Shown here in pieces: positions 34,125-42,516 of a stretch of 64,000 nucleotides of DNA (the stretch's first letter is position 1; every line of letters begins with the position of its first letter). The DNA lies in NCBI GenBank assembly GCA_964250755.1, contig CAXUHB010000023.1:1-64000 (forward strand), read 5' to 3'. The notes under the pieces are model-generated. The model was not told where the DNA came from and ran no database searches. It saw only the letters and a list, made by a program, of their open reading frames with translations. Source of the stretch: DASWOJ01 sp964250755. Lineage in GTDB: Bacteria; Pseudomonadota; Alphaproteobacteria; Acetobacterales; Acetobacteraceae. The position numbers and the translations under genes are program-made.

Positions 34125-36511
34125 ACGTCCTGCTGCCCCCAGGCCTGAACGCAACTGGCCTGAACGCAACCGACCTGCCCAACAGCTACATCGGCCGCAG
34201 CGTGCCGCGCCCGAACGCGAAACGCCTGCTGCGCGGCCAGGGACAGTATGTGGACGACATGCGCCTGCCGCGCACCGTACACCTGGCCTTCGTACGCAGC
34301 CCCTATGCCCACGCCCGCATCCGCGGCATGGACACCTCCGCCGCCCGCGCCATGCCCGGCGTCGTGCGCGTCGTCACCGCCGCCGACCTCGCGCCCCTCT
34401 GCACGCCCTGGGTCGGCGTGCTGGCGCACTTCGCCGGGCTGAAGTCCGCGCCGCAGCACCCCCTGGCCCCGGACCGCGCGACCTGGCAGGGGGAGGCCGT
34501 CGCCGCCGTGCTGGCCGGCAGCCGCGCGGAGGCCGAGGACGCGGCGGCGCTCGTGCAGGTGGACTGGGAGGAGCTGACCCCGCTGCCTGACGCGGAGGCC
34601 GCGCTGTCCGCCCCGCCCCTGTTCCCTGAGCTGCGCGACAACCTCGCCTTCACCCGCAGCCTGGACGTGGGAGGGACCGAGGCCGCATTTGCGGGTGCCG
34701 ACGTGGTGGTGGAGGAGACGTTCATCAGCGGCCGCCACACCGGCGTCACGCTGGAAGGCCGCTCCATCCTGGCGGACTGGTCCGACGACCAGCTCACGGT
34801 CTGGCACAGCCACCAGGCGCCGCACATGATGAAGGAGGTGTTCGCCAAGCACCTTGGCCTGGCCGAGACCCAGGTGCGCGTGGTCTGCCGCGACGTGGGC
34901 GGCAGCTTCGGCATCAAGGTCCACGTCTATCCCGACGAGATGGCCGCCTGCGCCTGCGCCGTGCTGCTGGGCCGGCCCGTGGCGTTCCAGGCGGACCGGC
35001 TGGAGAGCTTCCTGACCGACATACACGCCCGGGACCACACCACCCGGGCGCGGCTGGCGGTGGCCGCCGACGGCACGCTGCGCGGGCTGGAGGTGGACGA
35101 CCTGACGGGCATCGGCCCCTACTCGGTCTATCCCCGGACCTCGGCCGTCGAGGGCAACCAGGTCGTGAACCTGGCAGGCTCCTGGTATCGCCTGCCCGCC
35201 TACAAGGCCCGGCTGCGCGTGGCGCTGCAGACGCGCACGCCGACCTGCCAGTACCGCGGCGTCGGCCATCCCATCGCCGTCAGCGTGACGGAGGGGCTGA
35301 TGGACCTGGCCGCGCACCGGCTTGGGATGGACCCTGCCGAGATCCGCCGCCGCAACCTGCTGGCTGACGACGCCTACCCGCACACCGCCCCGTCCGGCCT
35401 GCGGTTCGAGCGACTGTCCCTGCGCGCGTCGTTCGAGAAGCTGCTGGCGCTGATGGACTACGACGCGCTGCGGCGCGAGCAGGCGGAGGCGCGCAGCCGC
35501 GGCGTGCTGCGCGGCATCGGCCTGGCCTGCTTCGTGGAGCTGTCCAACCCCGGCCCGGCGTTCTACGGCGTCGGCGGCGCACCCATCTCCGCCCAGGACG
35601 GCTGCTCTATCCGCCTCGACCCCGGCGGTACCGTGACCGCCAGCATCAGCGTGACGGAGCAGGGCCAGGGCACCGAGACCGTCATCGCCCAGGTCGTCGC
35701 CCACGAGCTGTCCGTGCCCCTGTCCAGCGTCCGCGTCGTGACGGGCGACACCGAGCGCACGCCCTACGGCGGCGGCACCTGGGCCAGCCGCGGCGCGGGC
35801 ATCGGCGGGGAGGCAGCGCTGCTGGCCGCCCGCGCGCTGAAGGCCAACATCCTGGCGCTGGCCGCCGCCGTGCTGCAATCGCATCCGGACCGGCTGGACT
35901 TGCGCGATGGCCATGTGACCGACCTGGACGGCACGCCGCGCATGGCGCTGTCCGATGTGGGCCGGGTCGGCTACTTCCGTGGCGACACCCTGCCGCCGGG
36001 CATGCAGCCCGAGCTGATGGCGGTGCGCCACTACATGCCGCGCGACTACCCCTTCGCCTTCACCAACGGCGCGCAGGCCAGCCTGGTGGAGGTGGACCCC
36101 GACACCGGCTTCGTCACCCTGCTGCGGCACTGGGTGGTGGAGGATTGCGGCACCGTCATCAACCCGCTGCTGGTGGACGAGCAGATCCGCGGCGGCGTCG
36201 TGCAGGGCATCGGCGCGGCGCTGTTCGAGGAGTGCGTCTATGACGAGCACTCCCAGCTCCAGACCGGCACCCTGGCCGACTACCTCGTGCCGATGGCCGA
36301 CGGGATGCCGGACATCGAGGTGGCGCATGTCGAGACGCCGACCCTGACCAGCACCCTGGGCGCGAAGGGCGCCGGGGAGGCCGGAACCGCGGGCGCCCCG
36401 GCCGCCGTGATGAACGCGATCAACGACGCCCTCCGCCCCCTGGGCGCCCGCATCAACCAGCAGCCGGCCACGCCCGAGCGCATCCTGCGCGCCCTGGGCC
36501 GCGTGCCGTGA
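34121..36511 (+). CDS. Molybdenum hydroxylase large (molybdopterin) subunit, system 2
   Basis: 796 residues. Hammerhead domain starts near residue 22 (YIGRSVPRPNAKRLLRGQGQ). Moco-binding region with DVGGSFGIKVHVYP near 263 and the catalytic-Glu segment GAKGAGEAGTAGAPAAVMNA close to the end. The GGSFG and GAGEAG forms are typical of the CoxL-like branch without the CO-dehydrogenase active-site loop. Coupled to the small subunit gene and followed by an ABC transporter that probably imports its substrate. Confidence 0.92.
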   Translation: MNVLLPPGLNATGLNATDLPNSYIGRSVPRPNAKRLLRGQGQYVDDMRLPRTVHLAFVRSPYAHARIRGMDTSAARAMPGVVRVVTAADLAPLCTPWVGVLAHFAGLKSAPQHPLAPDRATWQGEAVAAVLAGSRAEAEDAAALVQVDWEELTPLPDAEAALSAPPLFPELRDNLAFTRSLDVGGTEAAFAGADVVVEETFISGRHTGVTLEGRSILADWSDDQLTVWHSHQAPHMMKEVFAKHLGLAETQVRVVCRDVGGSFGIKVHVYPDEMAACACAVLLGRPVAFQADRLESFLTDIHARDHTTRARLAVAADGTLRGLEVDDLTGIGPYSVYPRTSAVEGNQVVNLAGSWYRLPAYKARLRVALQTRTPTCQYRGVGHPIAVSVTEGLMDLAAHRLGMDPAEIRRRNLLADDAYPHTAPSGLRFERLSLRASFEKLLALMDYDALRREQAEARSRGVLRGIGLACFVELSNPGPAFYGVGGAPISAQDGCSIRLDPGGTVTASISVTEQGQGTETVIAQVVAHELSVPLSSVRVVTGDTERTPYGGGTWASRGAGIGGEAALLAARALKANILALAAAVLQSHPDRLDLRDGHVTDLDGTPRMALSDVGRVGYFRGDTLPPGMQPELMAVRHYMPRDYPFAFTNGAQASLVEVDPDTGFVTLLRHWVVEDCGTVINPLLVDEQIRGGVVQGIGAALFEECVYDEHSQLQTGTLADYLVPMADGMPDIEVAHVETPTLTSTLGAKGAGEAGTAGAPAAVMNAINDALRPLGARINQQPATPERILRALGRVP

Positions 36512-36522
36512 CGGAGAGCCGC

Positions 36523-37725
36523 ATGACCCTGACGCGCCGCGCCGCCCTTGCCACCGCGCTCGCCATGCCGGCCCTGTCCGTGCGCGCCCAGACGGCGCCC
36601 ATACGCATCGGCTTCCCCACGCCGTTGACCGGCGCCTTCGGGGCGGAGGCGCAGGACCAGGTGCGCGCAGCCGAGCTTGCCGTGGCGCAGTTCAACGCCT
36701 CCGGCGGGCTGGGCGGGCGCACCGCCGAGCTGCTGGTGCGCGACGACCGGCTGAACCCCGGGGAGGCCGCGACCCGCACCTTGGAGCTGATCGAGAAGGA
36801 CCGCGCTGACTTCATCGTCGGCGGCCTGTCCGCCGCGGTGCAGCTTGCGATCAACAACGTCACCAAGCAGCGCAAGGTGCTGTTCAACAGCATCAGCCAA
36901 TCCGACGCCATCAACGAGGCCGCAGACTGGAGCCGCTGGACCTTCCACGAGGCGCTGAACCCGCACATGACCGCCGGCGCCGTCGGACGCTACGTGTTCC
37001 CCAAGTTCGGCAAGCGCGTCGCCTTCCTGACGGCGGACTACGCCTATGGGCACGAGATGGTGCGCGGCTTTCAGGCCGCCGGAGCGGCGTTCGGGATCGA
37101 GGTCGTGGCCGACATACGCCACCCCATCGGCGCCAGCGACTTCAGCCCCTTCCTGCCGCGCATCCAGGCACTGAAGCCGGACGTGCTGTGCATCTGCAAC
37201 TTCGGCCGGGACCAGCAGATTTCCATGAAGCAGGCCACCGACTTCGGCCTGAAGCGCACCACCAAGCTGGTCGCCCCGGTGCTGCTCTACACCGCCCGGG
37301 TCGGCGGTGGGGCGGAGGCGTTCGCGGGCGTGGTCGGCGGCACGTCCTACTACTGGAAGCTGGAGGACACCGTGCCCAGCGCCCGAGCGTTCAACGACGC
37401 CTTCCGTAAGATGCATGGCGGGCGGGTGCCCTCCGACTACGGCGCGCTGGGCTATGCCGGCGTCACAACCGTGCTGGCCGCCGTGCGCGCGGCGGGCACG
37501 ACGGAGACGGAGAAGGTCGTGGATGCCCTCGCCGCCCTGAGATACGATGCCTACAAGGGGCCGCAGTACTACCGCGGCTGCGACCACCAGAGCGTGCAGT
37601 CCGTGCTCATCATCGGCAGCAAGGACAAGCCCGGCGCCGGCGACGCCGACCTGTTCGAGATACTGGCGCAGGACGGCCCGGACGAGGCGATGCTCCGCAG
37701 TTGCGCCGCACTCGGGCACAGCTAG
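36523..37725 (+). CDS. ABC transporter substrate-binding protein, branched-chain amino acid-type
   Basis: 400 residues from ATG 36523 (ACGGAG upstream; GTG 36508 also possible). Signal peptide with TRR near the start, ending at about VRA (residue 22). Peripla_BP_6 fold: IRIGFPTPLTGAFGAEAQDQ and AFLTADYAYGHEMVRGFQAA. LivJ/UrtA-like proteins in catabolic clusters often bind aromatic acids or amides rather than amino acids, and the link to a molybdenum hydroxylase supports that. Confidence 0.88.
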   Translation: MTLTRRAALATALAMPALSVRAQTAPIRIGFPTPLTGAFGAEAQDQVRAAELAVAQFNASGGLGGRTAELLVRDDRLNPGEAATRTLELIEKDRADFIVGGLSAAVQLAINNVTKQRKVLFNSISQSDAINEAADWSRWTFHEALNPHMTAGAVGRYVFPKFGKRVAFLTADYAYGHEMVRGFQAAGAAFGIEVVADIRHPIGASDFSPFLPRIQALKPDVLCICNFGRDQQISMKQATDFGLKRTTKLVAPVLLYTARVGGGAEAFAGVVGGTSYYWKLEDTVPSARAFNDAFRKMHGGRVPSDYGALGYAGVTTVLAAVRAAGTTETEKVVDALAALRYDAYKGPQYYRGCDHQSVQSVLIIGSKDKPGAGDADLFEILAQDGPDEAMLRSCAALGHS

Positions 37726-37774
37726 GTGCCCGTTTGAGAATGCGCTGTGCTGAGTCGGCTGGCGTGGGCTTCCG

Positions 37775-37820
37775 AGCACCGGAGCGCAGCGGGCGTTTGG
37801 CCCGTAAGCACCGGAGCGCA
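37775..37820. repeat. 14-bp direct repeat between transporter genes
   Basis: AGCACCGGAGCGCA occurs at 37775-37788 and 37807-37820, 32 bases apart, in the 148-base gap between the binding-protein and first permease genes. Origin unknown. Confidence 0.7.
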
Positions 37821-37873
37821 GGAAACCCGCGTCAGACGGCCGGCACAGTAGCATCATCGGACGGGCACTAGGT

Positions 37874-38755
37874 TTGGACGCCTACCCGCCCACCCTGCTG
37901 GCGCTGCAGGCCTTCACCGGGCTGGCGCTGGGGGCGGTCTATGTGCTGCTGGCGACGGGGCTGTCGCTGATCTTCGGGCTGCTGCAGGTCGTGAACTTCG
38001 CCCATGGGGCGTTCTTCATGGTCGGCGCCTATGCCGGGGTGTTCCTGTTCGGCGCGACCGGCAACTTCTGGGCGTGCCTGGTGGGCGTGCCGCTGCTGGT
38101 CGGCCTGGGCGGGCTGGCGGTGGAGCGTGTGCTGGTGCGTCCGCTGTATGGCCGCGGCATGGACGACCCGCTGCTGCTGACCTTCGGCCTGTCCTACGTG
38201 ATGGTGGAGGCCGTGCGGCTGCTGTGGGGCAAGGGCGGCATCTCGTTCGACACGCCCGAGCTGCTGCAAGGCGCGGTGGACATCGGCGTCGGCTACTTCC
38301 CGCTGTATCGCCTGTTCGTCATCGGGGCCGCTGCCGTCGTCATGCTGGCGTTGTGGCTGCTGATCGAGCGCACGCGGATGGGCCTGGTGATACGCGCCGG
38401 CGCCCGCGACCCGGTGATCGCCCGCGTGCTGGGCCTGGATGTCGGCCGGATGTGGATGCTGGTGTTCGGGCTGGGCACGGGGATCGCCGGGTTGGCGGGG
38501 CTGCTGGCGGCGCCGTTGCAGGGCGCCAGCCCTGAGATGGGTGCGGCGGTGCTGGCGGAGGCCTTCGTGGTGACGGTGGTGGGCGGCATGGGGTCCCTGG
38601 CGGGTGGCGTGGCCGCCGGGCTGCTGCTGGGCGTGGTGGTCAGCATGACCAGCCTGTTCGCGCCCGAGATGGCGAGGGTGTCCATGTATGCCCTGATGGC
38701 GCTGGTGCTGCTGGTGCGCCCCCAGGGGCTGTTCGGCCGGGCCGGCGCGGCATGA
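37874..38755 (+). CDS. Branched-chain-type ABC transporter permease (LivH-like)
   Basis: 293 residues, TTG start (no upstream ATG gives a longer frame). About eight hydrophobic helices; QVVNFAHGAFFMVGAYAGVF is the LivH signature, and RAGARDPVIARVLGLDV lies in the cytoplasmic coupling loop. Pairs with the LivM-like permease that follows after a 213-base gap containing a palindromic repeat. Confidence 0.88.
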   Translation: MDAYPPTLLALQAFTGLALGAVYVLLATGLSLIFGLLQVVNFAHGAFFMVGAYAGVFLFGATGNFWACLVGVPLLVGLGGLAVERVLVRPLYGRGMDDPLLLTFGLSYVMVEAVRLLWGKGGISFDTPELLQGAVDIGVGYFPLYRLFVIGAAAVVMLALWLLIERTRMGLVIRAGARDPVIARVLGLDVGRMWMLVFGLGTGIAGLAGLLAAPLQGASPEMGAAVLAEAFVVTVVGGMGSLAGGVAAGLLLGVVVSMTSLFAPEMARVSMYALMALVLLVRPQGLFGRAGAA

Positions 38756-38809
38756 GGGGTCTGCCCACCCGCGCGGATGTGACAGCGCATCCTGCCCGCC
38801 CCCCGCGCC

Positions 38810-38909
38810 CGTCATTGCGAGGCGCCCTTGCGCCGCGGCAGTCCAGAGGCGGCAAGCGCGGTCCTCCCGGCCCCTGGATTGCCGCGCCGCTGCGCTCCTC
38901 GCAATGACG
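38810..38909. repeat. Imperfect ~100-bp palindromic element (GTCATTGCGAGG type)
   Basis: Outer arms CGTCATTGCGAGG (38810-38822) and CCTCGCAATGACG (38897-38909) are exact complements. Inside, CCGCGGCAGTCCAG and CTGGATTGCCGCGC partly pair. Elements with GTCATTGCGAG...CTCGCAATGAC ends are common in alphaproteobacterial genomes. Here it interrupts the livH-livM interval. Confidence 0.85.
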
Positions 38910-38968
38910 GATCATGCGGACCGGGCTGCGCCCCTGCCTCGGCCAGCGCGCACGAAGGGCAGTCCCCG

Positions 38969-39931
38969 ATGAGCGGCGTCGCCCTGCCCGCGCCGCGCCG
39001 GTTGCGCCTGGGCGCGCACCCGGCGCTGCTGGGTAGCCTGGCGCTGCTCGCGCTGCCCTGGGTGCTGCCCACCCCGGCGCTGGCGGCGGACGTGCTGGTG
39101 TGGGGCCTGTATGCGCTGGGATTCAACCTGGTCTATGGCGCGTTGGGGCTGCTGAGCTTCGGCCATGCCGCGCTGTTCGGCGGCGGCGCCTACGCCTGCG
39201 GCATCGCGCTGACGCGGTTCGGGCTGCCGTGGTGGGCCGCGATGTCCGCCGGGCTGCTGGCGGGCACGGGGATCGCCTTCATCATGGGGCTGCTGGCCAC
39301 CCGCACGCGCGGCATCTACTTCGCGATGGTCACGCTGGCCCTGGCCCAGTGCGCCTACTTCATCGCCTACCAGGCCGCGGGCTGGACGGGGGGCGAGAAC
39401 GGGCTGCGCGGCGTCAACATGGGCGCCATCCGGCTGCCCGGCCTGACGCTGGACCCGCTGGACCCCCACGTGCGCTACTACGTGCTGGCGGCACCGGCCG
39501 TCCTGGCGCTGTTCGCCCTGGCGCGCATCCTGGCTTCCCCCTTCGGCGCGGCGATGGCCGCGGTGCGGGAGAACGAGGGGCGCGCCCGCGCCTGCGGCTA
39601 CGACGTGCGCCGGGTGCGGTGGCAGGCCTTCACCCTGTCCGGCGCCTTCACCGGGCTGGCGGGGGCGCTGTATGCGCTGAAGCTGGGCATCGTGCCGATC
39701 GACTCCATGGACCTCGGCACGTCCGGGCTGGCCGTCATCATGGCCCTGCTGGGCGGGTCGGGCACGTTCTTCGGGCCGTTCGTGGGCGCGCTGGTGTTCG
39801 TGGCGACGGAGACGCTGGTATCGGCCTGGACCGAGCATTGGCCGCTCGCCGTCGGCGCGCTGTTCATGGCCTGCGTGCTGTTCTTCCCGCGCGGGGTGTG
39901 GGGCACGCTGCTGGGGCGCCTGCCCCAATGA
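38969..39931 (+). CDS. Branched-chain-type ABC transporter permease (LivM-like)
   Basis: 320 residues from ATG 38969 with AAGGGC upstream; a longer frame from 38828 would run through the palindromic element and is rejected. Typical LivM features: GFNLVYGALGLLSFGHAALF, ATRTRGIYFAMVTLALAQ and RENEGRARACGYDVRRVRWQ. Stop overlaps the next gene (ATGA). Confidence 0.9.
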   Translation: MSGVALPAPRRLRLGAHPALLGSLALLALPWVLPTPALAADVLVWGLYALGFNLVYGALGLLSFGHAALFGGGAYACGIALTRFGLPWWAAMSAGLLAGTGIAFIMGLLATRTRGIYFAMVTLALAQCAYFIAYQAAGWTGGENGLRGVNMGAIRLPGLTLDPLDPHVRYYVLAAPAVLALFALARILASPFGAAMAAVRENEGRARACGYDVRRVRWQAFTLSGAFTGLAGALYALKLGIVPIDSMDLGTSGLAVIMALLGGSGTFFGPFVGALVFVATETLVSAWTEHWPLAVGALFMACVLFFPRGVWGTLLGRLPQ

Positions 39932-40686
39932 GCGCAGCGGCGGGCATGATCCTGCAGACGGAAGGGCTGACCAAGCGGTTCCGCGGCTTCACGGCGCTGG
40001 ACGGGGTGACGGCCGGGTTCCAGGCCGGAGCGCTGACGGGCGTGATCGGGCCGAACGGCGCGGGCAAGAGCACCTTCTTCAACCTGCTGACCGGGGCCTT
40101 CCCGCCCAGCGCCGGGCGCATCTGGTGGGACGGGCGGGACATCACCGGCACGCCGCAGCACCGCTACGCCGCGCTGGGCATCGCCAAGTCCTTCCAGATC
40201 ACCAATGTGTTCCCGAACCTGACGGCGCTGGAGAACGTGCGCGTGGCAGCGCAGGCGCTGGCCAGCCGCTACGACCCCTGGCGCCCGCGGGCAAGGCTGG
40301 CGGCCCTGGTGGAAGAGGCTCGGGCGCTGCTGGGCACCGTGGGCCTGCAGCACCGCGCCGCCGCCCTGGCCGGCACCCTGGCGCACGGTGAGCAGCGGGC
40401 GCTGGAGCTGGCGATGGCGCTGGCCGCCCGGCCCCGCCTGCTGCTGCTGGACGAGCCGACCGCGGGCATGTCGCCGGAGGAGACGCGGGACGTAATGGAC
40501 CTGATCCTGCGCCTGGCCCAGGATCGTACGGTGATCCTGGTGGAGCACAAGATGCGCCTGGTGATGGGCGTCTGCCAGCGCCTGCTGGTGCTGCACCAGG
40601 GCGCGCTGCTGGCAGAGGGCACGCCGGACGACATACGCGCGAACGACGAGGTGAAGCGTGTCTATCTCGGCCAGCGGGCGCACTGA
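39928..40686 (+). CDS. Branched-chain-type ABC transporter ATP-binding protein (LivG-like)
   Basis: 252 residues. Walker A GPNGAGKST near residue 42, the LivG-type segment IAKSFQITNVFPNLTALENV, an unusual signature LAHGEQRALELAMALA, which is normal for LivG, and Walker B LLLLDEPTAGMSPEE. Confidence 0.92.
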   Translation: MSAAAGMILQTEGLTKRFRGFTALDGVTAGFQAGALTGVIGPNGAGKSTFFNLLTGAFPPSAGRIWWDGRDITGTPQHRYAALGIAKSFQITNVFPNLTALENVRVAAQALASRYDPWRPRARLAALVEEARALLGTVGLQHRAAALAGTLAHGEQRALELAMALAARPRLLLLDEPTAGMSPEETRDVMDLILRLAQDRTVILVEHKMRLVMGVCQRLLVLHQGALLAEGTPDDIRANDEVKRVYLGQRAH

Positions 40687-40713
40687 TGGGTCGCGCGTGA
40701 TGGATCACGCCTG

Positions 40714-41418
40714 ATGCTGCACATTGGCGACCTCAACGCTTGGTACGGCGCCAGCCACGTCCTGCAAGGCGTCAGCCTGGACGTGGCCGCAGGCGAGATC
40801 GTCTGCCTGGTGGGCCGCAACGGCGCGGGCAAGACGACGACGCTGAAGTCCGTCATGGGCCTGCTGCCCCGGCTGCGCGGGCGCGTCACGTTCGACGGCC
40901 GCGACCTGCTGACGCTTCCGGTCCACGCCCGTTACCGCCTGGGCCTGGCCTACGTGCCGGAGGAGCGGCGGATCGTGCCGGGCCTGACGGTGCAGGAGAA
41001 CCTGCTGCTCGGCCTGCTCGCCAGCCCGCTGCGGCGGGAGGAGGCGCGAATCATCGCCCGCCTCGCCGAAACCTTCCCGCGCCTGGCCGAGCGGCTGGAT
41101 CAGCAGGCCAGCACCATGTCGGGTGGGGAGCAGCAGATGCTCGCCATCGCCCGCGCGCTTGCGTCTGCCCCCCGCCTGGTCATGCTGGACGAGCCGAGCG
41201 AGGGCATCATGCCCGTCCTGGTGGACGAGATGTTCGCCCTGTTCGAGGCGCTGCGCCGGGACGGCACGACGATCCTGCTGGTCGAGCAAAACGTCGGCCT
41301 GGCGCTGGCCATCGCCGACCGGGCCTATGTGCTGGATGGCGGGACCGTCGTTCACGCCGGCGACGCGCGCGCCATGCTTGCGGACGCTGCCGTCGTGGAG
41401 CGCTACTGCTCGGTCTGA
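40714..41418 (+). CDS. Branched-chain-type ABC transporter ATP-binding protein (LivF-like)
   Basis: 234 residues. Walker A GRNGAGKTT at about 34-42, LAYVPEERRIVPGLTVQENL, signature TMSGGEQQMLAIARAL, and Walker B LVMLDEPSEGIMP. Last gene of the unit that starts with molybdenum hydroxylase system 2. Confidence 0.92.
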   Translation: MLHIGDLNAWYGASHVLQGVSLDVAAGEIVCLVGRNGAGKTTTLKSVMGLLPRLRGRVTFDGRDLLTLPVHARYRLGLAYVPEERRIVPGLTVQENLLLGLLASPLRREEARIIARLAETFPRLAERLDQQASTMSGGEQQMLAIARALASAPRLVMLDEPSEGIMPVLVDEMFALFEALRRDGTTILLVEQNVGLALAIADRAYVLDGGTVVHAGDARAMLADAAVVERYCSV

Positions 41419-41429
41419 CGCGGAATGCC

Positions 41430-41477
41430 CGTCAACCCCATGACACGTCAACCCATGACAACGTCAACCCATGACAA
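41430..41477. repeat. Three-copy 16-bp tandem repeat
   Basis: Units at 41430-41445 (CGTCAACCCCATGACA), 41446-41461 and 41462-41477 (both CGTCAACCCATGACAA). It starts 12 bases after the livF-like stop and precedes galU by about 160 bases. It lies outside any supported gene. Confidence 0.85.
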
Positions 41478-41637
41478 CGCCATCCCGGAATTTCTCGCCC
41501 GGCCACTCGACTGCCCCGGGAGATGGAAACCCCCCAACCTTGCCGCACCCGGCCGGGCGTGGCACGGTCCCGCGCACGCCCCGGGGCGCCCAGCCCCCAA
41601 CGCTGACGCCAACACAAATGATGGAACGCCCTAACGT

Positions 41638-42516
41638 ATGAAGAAGCTGCGAAAGGCGGTGCTGCCGGTGGCCGGCCTCGGCACCCGCTTCCTGCCTGCC
41701 ACCAAGGCGATGGCCAAGGAAATGCTGCCCGTCGTGGACAAGCCCCTGATCCAGTATGCCATCGAGGAGGCCCGCGACGCAGGGATTGAGCAGTTCTGCA
41801 TGGTCAGCGGACGCGGCAAGACCGCCCTCATTGACCACTTCGACGTTGCCTTCGAGCTGGAAGCCAACCTGCGCGAGCGCGGCAAGACCGAACTGGTCGC
41901 CATGCTCGACCGCATGAAGGTCCAGCCCGGCAGCATCACCACCGTCCGCCAGCAGGTGCCCCTGGGCCTCGGCCACGCCATCTGGTGCGCCCGCGCCTTC
42001 ATCGGCGACGACCCCTTTGCCATTCTGCTCCCCGACGACCTCGTGCTCAGCGAGGTCGGCTGCCTCAAGCAACTCGCCGACGCCTATGCCGAGACCGGCG
42101 GCAACGTGGTCGCCGTCGGCGAGGTTCCGCGCGACCAGACCAACCGCTACGGCATCCTGCGCACCGGCAAGGACGACGGACGCATGGTGGAGGTCCTGGG
42201 CCTAGTCGAGAAGCCGAAGCCTGCGGACGCCCCCAGCAACCTGTCGGTCATCGGACGCTACGTCCTGCTGCCCGAGGTCATCCAGCACCTCTCCCTCATG
42301 GAGCGCGGCGCCGGCGGGGAGGTGCAGCTGACCGACGCGATGGCCAAGATGATCGGCCACACCCCGTTCCACGGCCTGCGCTACGAGGGCAAGCGCTTCG
42401 ACTGCGGCGACAAGATCGGCTTCCTGGAGGCGCAGATCGCCTTCGCCCTCAAGCGCCCCGACCTTGCGGACGAGGTCAGGGCCTTCCTGCGCCACTACAC
42501 GGACGGGCATCACTGA
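41638..42516 (+). CDS. galU: UTP-glucose-1-phosphate uridylyltransferase
   Basis: 292 residues. Makes UDP-glucose from UTP and glucose-1-phosphate. Nucleotidyltransferase motif VLPVAGLGTRFLPATKAMAK at 8-27 and KEMLPVVDKPLIQYAIEEA following; VEKPKP and the FDCGDKIGFLEAQ segment near the end are characteristic. Overlaps the next gene by one base (TGATG), which supplies the glucose-1-phosphate, so the two form a sugar-nucleotide module for surface polysaccharide and glucan synthesis. Confidence 0.95.
   Translation: MKKLRKAVLPVAGLGTRFLPATKAMAKEMLPVVDKPLIQYAIEEARDAGIEQFCMVSGRGKTALIDHFDVAFELEANLRERGKTELVAMLDRMKVQPGSITTVRQQVPLGLGHAIWCARAFIGDDPFAILLPDDLVLSEVGCLKQLADAYAETGGNVVAVGEVPRDQTNRYGILRTGKDDGRMVEVLGLVEKPKPADAPSNLSVIGRYVLLPEVIQHLSLMERGAGGEVQLTDAMAKMIGHTPFHGLRYEGKRFDCGDKIGFLEAQIAFALKRPDLADEVRAFLRHYTDGHH

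Noticed and set aside
38828..38968. Longer N-terminus for the LivM-like permease
   Set aside because: The extra residues are translated from the GTCATTGCGAGG palindromic element and are not permease-like; ATG 38969 has a ribosome binding site.
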